Part shown: piece by piece, positions 36,501-48,545 of the stretch
Position numbering within the stretch: position 1 is the stretch's first letter
Layout of the letters: each line of letters starts with the position of its first letter
NCBI RefSeq assembly: GCF_014839805.1
Contig: NC_051128.1
Span: 12,104,466-12,168,465, forward strand
Direction of reading: 5' to 3'
From: Manduca sexta
Taxonomy: Eukaryota > Arthropoda > Insecta > Lepidoptera > Sphingidae
Length of the DNA: 64,000 nucleotides
Made by a program: the position numbers and the translations under genes
The notes under the pieces: generated by a model
Told to the model about the DNA's origin: nothing
Database searches by the model: none
The model's input: only the letters and a program-made list of their open reading frames with translations

Positions 36501-39500
36501 GTGGAGAGGAAAATACCCATCATCGCGGACACTTATGTCGACAAAGAGTTTGGAACAGGTTTGTTTTTTATCTGATTGCATAAAAATGGAAAAATTATAT
36601 TAACTAATGCGTAATAGGGCAGACAAATAGTATCAAAATGTACAAATTCAGAATCAATGTGTATTTGTCATCATAAAATATATATTTTTTATATTTTGAC
36701 ACAAAAAAAAACAATCATTTTTGAATCTATATGTATAGGAGAGGTTCAAACAAAACTATGTTCTGAAATTATAGCTGTAAAGAGCAAAATATAACACACA
36801 TGTTAAATTGAATGTATTCGTTCAGGTGCCGTGAAGATCTCGTCGGCGCACGACGTCAACGACTTCGAGATCGCCAAGCGTCACGGGCTGCAGTACATCA
36901 ACATATTCTCAGACGATGGTCTGATGCTCGACAACTGTGGAGAGTTCTCGGTGAGCATTTCAAATTGCTATAATAGGTATTAGAGATAGATATATTTAGG
37001 CCTCGGTGGCGTAGTTGTACTGCATGCGCGGTACGGCAGCGCTCTGAGGTCCTGGGTTCGAATCCCGGGTCGGGCAAAGTGATAATTGAGTTTTTCTGCT
37101 CAGTATCAGCCCAGAGTCTGGATTTGTGCCCGATATGGCGATAGGCTCGCCCCCTATCACATCATGGGACGGAACACACTTGGCGAAAAGTGGGTGCCCT
37201 GGTTGCACCTCTGCGTACCCCTTCGGGGATAAAATGCGTGATGGTGTGTGTGTGTGTGTATATTTGGGACTGGACGTTGCTCGCAGCGTCGCCCGCGTTT
37301 TAAAGCCTTTCTCGGTACTGAAGTCCCTAAATCACTACAAATAGCGCCATCTATACGACGCCAGAGTCATCTATTTATAAAAAATAGGGTAAGGATTGAA
37401 TTGTGTCCTACAAGGTACTGGGATGAAAAGTAGACCTATACGTAAATCCGGGGTATGGTCTGGACGTGTGCCAACTTTCAAACATTTTCACAAACTTTCG
37501 CATATATAATATTAGTAGTTTATAATATTTGTAAGATGATATGGAAATATTCAAAATTTATACAAAAAAGGTATACAGGCTGTTTCATTATGTTGGTTAA
37601 ATATTTGAATCACATAAAGACACATTTCGCACCCTTAGAACCAAAATGACCTAACTCCAAAAAGATGATTTGTGGGAAACGATAAAAAAATATGTATAAA
37701 CAATTAGAAAAGCAGTGAATTGGCCGGCGAAAAAAGTAAGAATCTCTATAACTTTGTCTTTTTCTCATCATAGGGTTATAGAGCATGCTTTGAAGGTCGT
37801 TTTTCAATAAAATCAGAAACTATATAAATTTTGAGTTAGGTCACTTTTAATGGTGCTTGGAGCTAAAGTGACCAAACTCAAAAGTTAGATTAAATTTAGT
37901 TTTAATTTGTGTTTGTGGTAGCGGTCACGTGACAAAAAATATATACTCTATAGTCTATGCTAGCTCGCTCCGCAGACCTCTACAATACCAAAAGCTTATT
38001 TCCTGCAGTCGCGTGTTAAAAATTCTGTCATGTCATACAATGCTTGTCTACAGGGCAAGAAACGTTACGACGTACGTCGCGAGCTGGTGAAGAAGTTGGA
38101 TGAACTGAAACTGTACAGGGAGACCAAGGATCATTCCATGGTGGTGCCGATGTGCAGCCGGACCAAGGACGTCGTCGAACCGATGCTCAAGCCGCAATGG
38201 TCAGTTTCAAACAAATTGTTACTTCCATTAGTTTTTATCAACAGATTGTTCATGAAGCTTTATGGTAGTTCTCTAGTTAACTTCATGGTATTGCAATCGT
38301 TGATAGTTATTCTTTTTTTTTATTTTGATGGTATTGTTTTTTTTTTTTCATAATTTTAAGAACACCTAAGAAACGCATAATATGCAAATATACAAGTCAG
38401 TGTATCCACAAAAGTAGCTGAGCAAATTCAAAATTGAAAACATTTCTAATTTTTTTTTTGTTTTTTTGTTCATCTACTTTTGTGGTTGACTGTACATTCT
38501 CGTATACAAGATACTTCCGTCTACTAAAGGAACACTAATAAAATATTTATAATATTAAACACTAGCCTGATAGACATGAAAGGTTCAATTTCTTTTTTTC
38601 ACCAAAAAGTTTTTTACCATCAGGTGGGTGAGATGCGATAAAATGGCTGAACACGCCAAAAAAGTGGTCGAAGCCGGCGACCTGAAAATAATCCCGGAGG
38701 TGCACACCAAGACCTGGAACAACTGGATGGACAACATCAGGGACTGGTGCATATCCCGACAGCTGTGGTGGGGACACCAGATACCAGCGTACAAAGTGAA
38801 TGTTCGTTCGCGAGAGGTCAGTATTGAACCACCTTTTTTTAAATAGGTTAAAAATTTATAGTGGTGATAGTTAAGATGAGAACATACTGTCCAGGCCTGT
38901 GGTGGACTAAGCCCTAAGGCCTGAACATCAGACATCCTCTACTCCCTAGGTTCCTATATATCTTATAATCTGCCGGTTGACAAAGCAGCCCTTCATAACA
39001 AAATAGTGACATTGCTTGGGTTAAGTATTGGAACAATATCTATACCTTGATGATTGATAAATAAGCCCCCTAAATAAAATAAATGTGATTTCGGGTGGAT
39101 ACGTATCAGAATACTTGTCTACAACCAGCTGAATGCTATAAATGTGTGTGGTATGCGCGGCAAGGTGTCCCCGACGCGCGCGCCGCGCCGGCGCCGCTCG
39201 CGCTCGGGCCGCAAGAAGAGCGCGCGCGTGCGCGTGCGCACTCACGCACACGCGCTGCACACCAACCAACCCGTACGTCGACGATAACTTCACACCAGTG
39301 TGCACCTACTAGTTTAAACACGCATGCGCTTGATTAAATACTGTTTTAGGGACATACATTATGTTATATGCACGCTTTGGTCATATATTTAATTTGACGT
39401 TTCGGTTTGCTTCAGTTAAAAAAAATGTTTTATGTTTTTATTTTCATTTATTTGTAGTCAAAATGGACCACAATCAAATTTGTTGGACATGCGTAGATGA

Positions 39501-42500
39501 CATATTTTTCATTATTCTTGATATTGACCCGTAGTTGGCAGCGTAGTTTATAGTAATAGTCCTTTAGTCAATGCTACATGTTAAAATTTGGCCGTCGATA
39601 AATATTATGCTCTCCCTGCATGACGCGTTTTTTTGCAGTTTTTAGTAGGTTTGCAATTTTATTTAAACAGCTATGTTTTTATGAAATGTGTTCTCTTTAA
39701 ATGTAATTTACTTTTTTTTTATAATTAATGTTATCGCCATAATATTCTAATCTTTCTAATATACATTCAATATCATAATGTAAATCATAAAAACTAATTT
39801 GTGTTACTAAATGTTAATATAACATTTGCAGTAGCTATGTGCCTAGTTATAAGATTTTGAATCAAATTTAAGTATGCTCTTACCCCCTTATTCATAGACA
39901 TTATTCATCTAACAACGCAGCATTGCTGTGATAACAAGTCTGTTTCTCAGAAATAAATGATGTGTATGTGTGTTCTCTATAATGTATAGCTTCGTTTAAT
40001 CACACCAATTATAACTTCTAGAAACACAATCAGCTGTTCGAACCACCACATACCCGCTTTTAGAACAAATCATTTAGACTTTAATACCTCATCAGAAAAA
40101 GGAGCAATGGGTGGCGGCGCATACAGAAGAGGAAGCGATGACCAAGGCGATAAGCAAATATGGCCACAAACAGTCAGATATCACTCTCAGGAGAGATGAG
40201 GACGTGTTAGACACATGGTTCTCGTCCGCTCTCTTCCCCTTCTCTATATTCGGGTGGCCGAATAAGACTGAAGATTTGGCTGTGAGTATATTGATTTTAT
40301 TTATTTATTTCAATTAGAACGGATAAACCAATTACACTAATAAAGTTAATAATAATATATAACTATATTAAAGTATGAAACAGATCAATAATCGACTTAA
40401 TAACTAAATGAAATATGCGATATCATGAGTTAATTTCACAATAATGCAAACATTCATACTGGATCACGTGGAATTAATAAGCGTGTACAATAAAATTGTT
40501 TCTGCATGTAGTACCTTTCGTTTGTCTGAGCTGGTTGTGCGATGTGCTATCCCTTACTCTGGCAGTAAGTGATCAAACATACTTCAGAGATAATTTATGT
40601 TCAATTGTTTGACAATGATGAGAAGTTTTATATACTTTTGTTTTTATCAAATAAATTCCTAATTCTCGTATCAATTATGCGAGGTTACGCGCGCCATTTT
40701 CGTGTGCGATAGTACTAACATTCCAGGTTTTAGGTATGAAGTTTTAAGCGGTTGTTGCGCGGCAAGGGATCCTAACCTAACCTAAACTCAATTCTCAGTT
40801 ATTCGTAATTGATACTTGGAATAGGTTACTCAGCCGCGTGAGCCAAATTAAAACATAAGACAATTGTTCAGACCCTTTGCCGCTTTCCTAAAAACTGTTA
40901 AAAATTGGCTGGTCCCGCAGCGTGTTCGAAAAAGTAATGTTTGAATGGTTCGAGGCAACCCGGTACATATTAGACAGCTGTCGCACGACACGATATTTGG
41001 ATATTGCTTACTTTAGGGTTTACTTTTAGTGGTATAAGGGGAAAACTCTGATCTAAATTATTTTGTTTGATTGAAAGTTTTTACTAGTTCGCTCTTTCTG
41101 GCGGCCGCCGCTCTTCGGCACTGTAACCTGTCTAGCTCCTAAAAGACTTCTCAGCCCATTATGAAACTTGGCAGGGATTATCTATACAATAGTAGCTATT
41201 TTTATAAAAAAATATATATATAAATATGACAACTTTGTGAAATTCAAGTTTGAAACTTTGAAACATATTTTTTTTTCAATAATAAAATATTTTTCTATTT
41301 CCAAATATATTATAAAAAAGCTCATTAAATGAAGTAAATGTTTCATTGCTTTATTTATTTTATTGTAACTTTTAAAAAGTTGATAATGGGATAAGAAGTG
41401 GCGTATACTAGCCGGCCAGTCAAAACTTCAGTCCTTTAACTCGCTAACCAGACTTTATACTTTAAAAATATTTTGTATCTCGATCGAGGACACATACAGG
41501 TATAACATAATCAAATATTACTAAAATCTGAGACATCAACATTTTTTGCGTGCCCGCTCCACGTGGAATGCCCTATAAGAATGATATATTGTTATAGGCC
41601 TTCTACCCTGGCAATCTGCTGGAAACCGGCCACGACATCCTGTTCTTCTGGGTGGCCAGGATGGTATTCTTTGGACAAAGGCTGCTCGGCGAACTGCCTT
41701 TTAAGTGAGTAGTTGTCGCTTGTTCAGACCGTAAGTCGAACCCGGTAGAAGTTTATACCCAGCAATAAGATCCTACAGGTAATAGATGATGACGATAATG
41801 GCCAAAAAACAAGCAGTGTGTAGTCACTGGTGTGTTCCTGTTTGAAGAACATTGTAGCCAGTGTAATTACTGGATATAATAAAACTTAACACCTCATGTC
41901 TCAGGATGGCGAGCGCAGTGGAATACCAAACAATACTTTGTAATTCAAGGTGTTGGATGGTGTTTCTACTGTTTATGGGCGGTCGTCTAGCTTACCACCG
42001 AGCGAACGGCTAACTCGTCTCTTCATTCAATGAAAAAAAAAAGATGATAATTCATAAATTTTCCAGGGAGATATACCTCCATCCGATGGTCCGTGACGCT
42101 CACGGGCGCAAGATGTCCAAGTCCCTGGGCAACGTCATCGACCCCGTGGACGTGGTGCGTGGGGTCACGCTGGAGGAGCTGCACAAACAGCTGGAGGACT
42201 CCAACCTGGACCCCAGGGAAATCGAGAAGGCCAGGCAGGGGCAGAAGCAGGACTACCCTAACGGCATACCTGAGTGCGGCACTGATGCTTTGAGGTACGG
42301 GGATGATTTTTTGTATGTTTTGTGAGTGCTGGGCGGAATCCACTGACAAGTTAATAAGAGTGGTCAATTTAGAGGTGATGAGGTGACGAGATTTGTTTAA
42401 GACTCAATGATGTAGATTTTCAATTATTAAATACATCGTAACATACACTGAAAAAAAATCTGAATTGAGTAACTTTCTCCAATATTATAGTCGAATAAAC

Positions 42501-45329
42501 CTTACATGGAAAATGATATTTACGGGGTTAAATTAGAGTTAGACTTTTCTTAGCTTTGCAATAGATTACTTTTAAAATTTACGCAATCAATTGCCCCATC
42601 CCACCTTCGGCCTCTCCTCCAACCTTACTAACTACCTCTAATAAATGTTATGGCGCCAGCTCCAGTCAGCTACTCAGGAATTTTTAAAAGTAGTTTTCGC
42701 AAATATTTTGCCTACACTTCCGAAAGGGTTAATAAAAACCGTTCTCCTAGATTTTGAACATAACATTCGTTCCAGGTTCGCTCTATGCGCGATGACGCAG
42801 GGCCGCGACTTGAACCTGGACATCCTGCGCGTGCAGGGGTACCGGTTCTTCTGCAACAAGCTGTGGAACGCGACCAAATTCGCGCTCATGTACTTCCCGA
42901 AGAACACCACTTACGAGGTACGGTAAAATGCTGTGAATTATTATTATTTTTTAATTGCTTTGAATGACGTGACGAGCTTGCCATTCGCTTAGTAGTAAAC
43001 GATACGATGGCACTATAAACAGCAGAAACACCATCATTAAAAATATTTTGTAATTCAACATTTTGAATTACAAAGTATTTTTTGGTATTTTACTGCGCTC
43101 GCCATCCTGAGACATGAAATGTTAAATCTTATTATGTCCAGTAGTTACAATGGTTACAATATGAACCGAGGCTTTCTGTATTCGATTCTTAAATTATACA
43201 AATAAAATGAATTTATAAAAAATATACTTATCCTGTACTTTATTTTGTGCCAATGCGATGTGACAATAATCATGAAATCGAACTAAATCAAACTATGTGT
43301 TACACTGCTTACCGTTCTGCCTATCCCCCAACACTAAACCCTTAATCGTTTCGCAGCTGTTCTCGACGCCGCCCGCCACGCTATCACTGATGGACAGATG
43401 GATGTTGTCGCGAGTGGCGCACGCGGTGCAGAAAGTCAACAACGCGTTCGAGGCGTATGACTTCCCCGCCGCCACCACGCTCATCTACAACCTGTGGCTT
43501 TACGAACTCTGTGACGTTTACTTGGTAAGTTGGCTTAGAATCGATTCGGGGCCCCTCTTGGCCCATAGCTACATTAAACTAAGCGGGCGACCAAAAGTTC
43601 GCACTGCCTTGAAGAGCCCTCAATAAGTATAGATATATCTATGGCAAGCAACGTTACTGTTTAGAATGAATAAATAATTCGATAGGTATTTGCACATCAA
43701 TCTAGGATAGCGTTTTCTACAAATCATGGGCCGCGAGTAGTGTGGCCAGGTCTGTGTTTTAAATCAGTGTAAAAGATAAAATTATCGGGATTTAGACACA
43801 CTACTTTGAACGCATTGTAGCACTCAAAAGAGTGATATCTGCGTCATTTATAAGTGAAGTCAAGGCAACATTTTAGTACTTTACTATCAAACCAGATAAA
43901 TTATTGTGGACCCCCATTTTTTGGTCACGCCATCATGGACCCCCGTCAAGTCTCTCGTGTACCCCTGGGGGTCTACCTGGACCACTTTGGGAATCAATGG
44001 TATTAACAAATCTGTAAGATATAAACCTGTCTTTGTTCCTTAGGAATCCCTGAAACCAGTGTTTACGGCAGGTTCAGAAACCTCCAAGATGATAGCGCGC
44101 CTAACTCTATTCACAACGCTTGACCACGGACTTAAACTTTTGAGTCCCTTCATGCCATTCGTCACTGAGGAGTTGTACCAGCGGCTACCAAGGAAGAACA
44201 CCGAGAAGTGCTCGTCCATTTGTGTAGCGGAATATCCCAGCGTGAGTTGCGATTTGTGTTGTTTTAATATTAGTAACTGGCTATTAGTCTTTTGAGCCGA
44301 TATTTTACATATTAGATGTAGATAGTATTTTTTTATTTATAAATATGTAAAACTGCGCAAATGTTAATTTAAAATTGCCACAATCGCCATATTGTGGTAT
44401 ATTATGTTAGTAGTTGACAATCTTAAAAATAGTTTCTGTTTTCAGTACAAAAACACACCGTGGCGTGACGAAAACTTAGAAGAACAAACCGACCTGGTAC
44501 TCAAAATGATTCACCTCATACGATCAACTCGATCTGAATACAACCTGACCAACAAGCAGAAGACCACAGCGCACCTAATCCTCTCGCCTGAGCTGAAGGT
44601 GGAAGAACTCAAGGCTTTGTTTGTGAGTCTGCAGTCGCTTGCGAATAGCGAGTTGAGTGACGAAGAGCCTCCAGCTGGTTGTGCTGTGCTCACCGTGTCA
44701 GACAAGATCGAAGTGAGATTGGTATTGAAGGTAAGCAAGGATGTTATGGATTTTGTTAAAGGTGACAGAGGTGGGTAGACAGGTCATCTGGTGTTAATGT
44801 TAACGCCTGTGTATGAACTGCTAGATTTTTGGGAATAGGAATTGGAAAGGAGATTCTGTGGGCCTCTGACCATGTTAATAGATGTATCAAATGCACACTA
44901 GTGACTAGGAAATTATTGTTTTATCCGATATTCGATTTTTGAATATTGTCAAGCCTTGCAGTCAATATTATGTTTTATTACGGATCTTAAAATAGGTATT
45001 TAAACCAAAAACCTTTATTTAGGGAGAAAAGATCTTCATGACTGATTAAAATTCAAAAAGTATACAAGTAATTGCTGCTTGTGCTCATCACATTAATAAT
45101 GTATCCATTACAGGGCCTCATCGACCCTCAAAAGGAAATCGCCAAGCTTGAAAAGAAGAAAGAAAATCTTTCCCAAACCATCACCAAGCTTCAGCAAGCT
45201 ATGGCAGCCGAGGACTACGCAGTTAAAGTACCTGAAGACGTCCAGAAAAACAACACAGAGAAATTAGCACAGAATCAAGGAGAGGTCGAGCGATTGGAAG
45301 CTGCCATTAAAAGTCTATCATTAATGTAA
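27508..45329 (+). CDS. ValRS: Valyl-tRNA synthetase, cytosolic, complete
   Basis: Eighteen coding exons: 27508-27672, 28233-28400, 29244-29377, 29717-29875, 30373-30634, 35346-35476, 36461-36558, 36826-36950, 38054-38199, 38624-38816, 40096-40281, 41598-41704, 42067-42294, 42776-42917, 43357-43524, 44044-44241, 44446-44730 and 45114-45329. All borders are GT-AG and phases are continuous (3111 nt, 1036 aa). It charges tRNA-Val in the cytosol. The HIGH motif is HLGH (138-141) and KMSKS is 640-644. The CP1 editing domain shows 'TTRIETM' and '[12 protein letters not shown]' (around 371-382); '[11 protein letters not shown]' (561-571) closes the catalytic half. An anticodon-binding domain and a C-terminal coiled coil (966-1036) follow. 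The N-terminus is a Lys/Glu-rich extension, not a GST-like domain. A GTG at 27499 is in frame but ATG 27508 is the natural start. Intron 5 holds a LINE. Confidence 0.96.
28790..29160 (-). repeat. Possible interspersed repeat in ValRS intron 2
   Basis: A stretch of higher GC ('ACCCATGGAGGGAGGGAGGG', 'GCCCTCCTTCGCGACGCCC') in an AT-rich intron, open on the minus strand for 106 codons without recognisable domains. No second copy is in the window, so the repeat call is tentative. Confidence 0.3.
30828..33624 (-). pseudogene. LINE ORF2: endonuclease plus reverse transcriptase, one frameshift
   Basis: The first frame (33624-32380) starts 'YNCRSV' and has 'LQETWL' and 'LGDFNAHPG', hallmarks of an apurinic-like endonuclease. 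It ends at a TAA just after 'FRGFWKQTK'. The second frame (open from 32435, used from about 32380, to 30828) has '[15 protein letters not shown]', '[14 protein letters not shown]' and catalytic YADD at 31487-31476, so it is the reverse transcriptase. A single indel near 32380-32390 separates them. No RNase H is recognised. The ORF begins seven bases after the ORF1 stop, suggesting reinitiation in the intact ancestor. Confidence 0.88.
33632..34902 (-). pseudogene. LINE ORF1 (gag-like), one frameshift near the N-terminus
   Basis: The downstream frame (34792-33632, 386 codons) starts '[20 protein letters not shown]', then a basic stretch ([11 protein letters not shown]) and a probable coiled coil, ending at TAA 33632. 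Upstream in another frame an ATG at 34902 opens '[19 protein letters not shown]', a C-x2-C zinc-binding-like start, running into '[10 protein letters not shown]' just where the main frame begins. A one-base indel near 34785-34792 therefore likely splits a single ORF1. By family knowledge ORF1 binds the element RNA. Confidence 0.7.
35757..36080 (+). repeat. Lepidopteran SINE, family C (Metulj-like), full copy
   Basis: It runs from 'CGGCAGTCCGTTCCACACCC' through 'TTAACGGTGAAGGAAAACAT', 'TAGGCCAGCGTGGTGGACTA' and 'GAGGCCCGTGCTCAGCAGTG' to a (TTA)n tail at about 36075-36092. It matches 4213-4515. Confidence 0.8.
36180..36415 (+). repeat. Insect interspersed repeat with 'TTTATAATATTA' end
   Basis: 'CCGTTCAGTAGTTTTTTCGT' followed by 'ACAAACTTTCGCATTTATAA' is the standard right end of a widespread insect repeat. 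The left boundary is uncertain. Confidence 0.55.
37000..37257 (+). repeat. tRNA-derived SINE, family A, best-preserved copy
   Basis: The head 'GCCTCGGTGGCGTAGTTG' and B-box 'GGTTCGAATCCCGGGTCGGG' are intact. The body has 'CGATATGGCGATAGGCTCGC', 'CATCATGGGACGGAACACAC' and 'CCCCTTCGGGGATAAA', and ends in (GT)n. It lies in ValRS intron 8. Confidence 0.85.
37262..37525 (+). repeat. Insect interspersed repeat, 'CTCGC..CGCCCGCG' type
   Basis: It starts 'GTTGCTCGCAGCGTCGCCCG', has 'AGCGCCATCTATACGACG', and ends 'TTTCGCATATATAATATTAG'. The relative at 58460-58690 shares the start and 'GCGCCATCTATG'. It directly follows the SINE at 37000. Confidence 0.6.
38391..38494. mobile_element. Small TA-flanked MITE
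   Basis: 'CCACAAAAGTAG' on the left and 'CTACTTTTGTGG' on the right are inverted. Outer parts 'CAGTGTAT' and 'TTGACTG' pair imperfectly. TA flanks both sides. The size of about 100 bp fits a Tc1/mariner-type MITE. Confidence 0.6.
39882..39950 (+). mobile_element. MITE family G, half copy
   Basis: 'ACCCCCTTATTCATAGACAT' through 'GCTGTGATAACAAGTCTGTT' and 'TCTCAG' repeats the left end of 22691-22927. The right half is missing. Confidence 0.75.
40282..41597 (+). other. ValRS intron 11, nothing recognised
   Basis: This 1.3-kb AT-rich intron contains 'TAACCTAACCTAA' at about 40779, a motif common in insect introns, and no element with clear termini or second copy in the window. Confidence 0.5.
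41825..42022 (-). repeat. Interspersed repeat family E, reverse copy
   Basis: Its reverse complement has 'AGAAACACCATCCAACACCT', 'GAATTACAAAGTATTGTTTG', 'CTGCGCTCGCCATCCTGAGA' and 'CCAGTAATTACACTGGCTAC'. All recur at 42965-43168 and 62458-62720. It ends 44 bp before ValRS exon 13. Confidence 0.8.
42965..43168 (+). repeat. Interspersed repeat family E, forward copy
   Basis: It starts 'CGTGACGAGCTTGCCATTCG' and carries 'GAATTACAAAGTATTTTTTG', 'CTGCGCTCGCCATCCTGAGA' and 'TTATGTCCAGTAGTTACA'. It lies in ValRS intron 14, inverted relative to 41825-42022. Confidence 0.8.
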
Positions 45330-45408
45330 ACTAGGCATTACGACTCGTTACCTTAGTCTTGTCACCAAAAAGTGCAAATACAATAATGCCTTTTTTGGTA
45401 CCATAGAA

Positions 45409-45414
45409 AATAAA
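45409..45414 (+). promoter_or_regulatory. ValRS polyadenylation signal
   Basis: AATAAA 80 bases past the ValRS stop, followed by T-rich sequence. Confidence 0.65.
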
Positions 45415-46360
45415 TGTTTATTATTTTTTAAAACAATGTTCTCTATATATATCGGTTAAGGTGAGATTTATGTTGTCTTTACCACAACAAGAACCTTTAT
45501 TTAAGTTAAATAAGGTAATAATAATAATACCTCTTCTTTCCGAATATTTATTTCTGTGTGAATAAATTATGCTTTTATACAACTTGTGTTTTTGTTCCAC
45601 CATATAAAAAGGAGGTACTGTTGTTGTTTCTGTAGACGATTTTGTGTTAACATAACTAATAGTTTAGTAATTGGTGTAGTAGGTTTAGTAGTGGTCTGAT
45701 CACCAAGGGACAATTTTGGGAGGTTTGGTATAAAGAAAAAACTGGTAGCATTGAGTAGCAGTCAAGAAGCTTAATAATGTGGTAGGTTGCCGCTGTATAT
45801 ATCTGAGGTATATATAGCTTTATAAAAACCTTTTTGTTTTTAATTTTGGAAGCCAGGAACTTTCAATTAGTTCTCTAAGGATAATACTGATTGAGACATC
45901 ATTTCAGAATCTATATTTTTTCAGTTGTTTATTAAGTGCGACACCGAAAAGTGATACAAATAGAAAAAAATCATAATAAATATTATTATAGTGCGTTACA
46001 AAAGGTATATTTTTTATATTTTAACGTAGCTTCCACCGTTATTCGTATAATAAATATTATAAATTTCCGAACGACTAATGACTACCGTTTTACATATTGA
46101 CACAACTGTTCCATCTATTTTCTATACAACAGTATAAAAATAGCATTATTATATTGCCATTTCTTTTACACATGGGAAATTCAGATCATACTATTTCATA
46201 TTTCAGAGTTTTAAAATAGTGCCATTGTGACTTTGACATATGATTGTAAAATAAATAATTCTGTGTTTTGTTTCTATTTATTTAGAAATAACTTCTTTTT
46301 TTTAAGTTAAAAATAGACGAAGAGAACGTCTATTAGTTACTAGTGTAAAAATCATAGTAA
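45415..46360 (+). other. ValRS-ZFAND1 spacer
   Basis: Nine hundred bases of AT-rich DNA between two genes on the same strand. The ZFAND1 promoter should be here; no clear TATA or initiator could be assigned and no exon is seen. Confidence 0.5.
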
Positions 46361-47995
46361 ATGGAGTTTCCTACACTCGGTGAACACTGTCAGTTTCTAG
46401 ACTGTAATCAAACTGATTTTCTGCCTCTACAGTGCAAATGTGCTAAAGTTTTCTGCCGTGAACACTTTAACGAACATTGCCTGTCTGGTGAATGTGAATT
46501 GGCGCCGAAACCCAAAGAGGTTAATTTGAAAAATGTCGATCAAATTTTTAAATGTTCAGAAAAGGGTTGCAGAAAAGGGAACCTTCATGAAATGGTCTGT
46601 GGAAAGTGTAACAAACATTACTGCATCGAGCATCGTTTCCACCCGTAAGTAATCCAAAGAAAAATCCTTTTTTTCCTAAGAAAATAAACAGCCTTTTTAT
46701 TTAGTGTATCATATTACTTTTTACTGTCTTGGTGTTGTTAGCAATCAAACCATTAATATTTTTGATAAAATCTATTTACAAAATTTATTTTACCTTTATT
46801 ATCCTTGACCTTTTATTGTGACATAGGTTGTAGCACAATTTATTTATATCTGACAGATAAAACAACAAAGCTAGGGTATTTTTTCATTTTTGTAAGGCTA
46901 TTTTATATTGCTGCATTCATTTTTCAGGTCATGTCCAGAAGTAGATGCGGAGACTTTAGCAGCCAAAATAGAAGAGTGGGAGGCCCCAAGACGCCAGTTT
47001 CAAGCGGCCAACAAGAATTTGCAAGAAAAGGTCAGTGGCATAGACAGTATCTATCAATATTGTTACTCTTTTGTCGGTTGATAACAATAAAAACTGTCTG
47101 GACTATCGCTAATTTCATTGTGGACTGAAGTTCATACATTTTCTTCTTTGAATCTAGTTGGTATATAACCAACAAAATTTTATATTTCAAATAATTTTAT
47201 TTTTCAAAAAATATTAATTATGCAGCATTTTTCTATGATTGACTGGGTATTAATAATTTTATATTTTCTAATATCTAACCCCAACATTGCCTTTCAAACA
47301 CATAGGCATTTTACTAAAAATTAAATATTTGTGGGTTATAATATTTTTTACTTAACTAACATATAGCTTGCCACGTGTTACAGCTTTGAAACTAACCAAC
47401 CAGCTTCAGATAGCTTAGTCATAATCGTGTCCAGAGATAGTTCAGAGCCAAAATCCTGTTGCAGATAACAGAAAACATACGCAAAGCCCTTCAGTCTACG
47501 GCCAAAGTGAAGACCGCGTCGAAAATACATCTCATGAGAATTAAACAAAAAGCTGTTGGTCCCAAATCCATTCCGGTTTCCGATAGAGTTTACTTTGCCA
47601 TCAAAAAACCTAAAGATATGTCACCAAAACCGGTAAAAATTGTTGAGGACGAAGACCATTTAGAGAAATTAGATTCGGTAACTTTAGATCCGGATTTGAA
47701 GGACACTGTGGCGGTGTTTATTAGCTCCAAGTGGAGCTTAGGCAGGATGATAGACAGTGTTTGCGATACTTGCAACATTAAGAATGATAACAACAAAGTG
47801 GGTAATTTGAAACTGAGAATTTTTAGGCAGTTAGATGGTTACTGCATCAATCCTTTCAAAATGGATGTGGAAGTTAGCGAGTTGATGAACGAGGAGGTTC
47901 TTCTCGAAGGAGACAAACTTGTTGTAGAATATGTTGACAACTATATCTTAAATAGCGTTGACAAAACCGCTCACATATTTTTGTTCTCGGAATGA
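46361..47995 (+). CDS. ZFAND1: AN1-type zinc finger protein, ZFAND1-like, complete
   Basis: Exons 46361-46644, 46928-47030 and 47465-47995, GT-AG throughout, phase continuous (918 nt, 305 aa). Residues 10 to about 48 and about 66 to 98 are two AN1 zinc fingers: the first with 'CQFLDCNQTDFLPLQCKC' then 'VFCREHFNEHC', the second with 'FKCSEKGCRKGNLHEMVC' then 'CIEHRFHPSCP'. A short helical linker ('KIEEWEAPRRQFQAANKN') follows. The C-terminal half (about 190-305) looks like a ubiquitin-like fold ('DTVAVFISSKWSLGRMIDSV'). Two AN1 fingers at the N-terminus plus this tail is the ZFAND1 layout (yeast Cuz1). By family knowledge it links p97 and the 26S proteasome and helps clear stress granules under arsenite. 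Its tail faces Lgr1. Confidence 0.92.
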
Positions 47996-48053
47996 GATTT
48001 CAGTGTTGCCTGACTGTTTAGGAGAAGGTAGTGTTTTTGTTCTATTTATTTTA

Positions 48054-48059
48054 AATAAA
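48054..48059 (+). promoter_or_regulatory. ZFAND1 polyadenylation signal
   Basis: AATAAA 59 bases past the ZFAND1 stop. Confidence 0.65.
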
Positions 48060-48545
48060 GATTGGAATTGGATTCAAAATTGTTTCTGTTGTCTATTTAT
48101 AAATTTGCAATGCGATCGTCGCCTAATATTATCATGATAAAAGCTGCCATAATCTTTTTTTAACTGCATGGCGTGACTAGTAAAACGCGTCTTAGATGGT
48201 AACCGCTACAACGATTCATCTATTAAGCAACAACAACCAAGACTTTGTATTGCAAAGCGCACCATAATTTGTATATTTTAAGGCGTTCGTCATAAATTTA
48301 AATTAATATTGAGAACTTAATATTAAAAGATAATCTACTTTCCCAATGTAGCATGGAAATTCAGGCCCTCACATAGCGGTTGCGAATTTACGTAATGATC
48401 ACGAGCTGGGCATCATGTGTATTTAGTTCAACATTTTTGTGTGAGGCTTGAACTAGTTAACGTAGTTGATACGACTGGCCAAACCAAGCTGGCGTCAATC
48501 GTTTTGGAATAAACATCACACATGATGCAGTTCAATATTCTACAT
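48060..48545. other. ZFAND1-Lgr1 tail-to-tail spacer
   Basis: About 490 bases of AT-rich DNA between two convergent polyadenylation signals. No gene or repeat recognised. Confidence 0.5.

Noticed and set aside
36999..37075. tRNA gene at 'GCCTCGGTGG...TTCGAATCCCGGG'
   Set aside because: Only A- and B-box-like parts are kept, with no acceptor stem; the same head recurs with SINE bodies.
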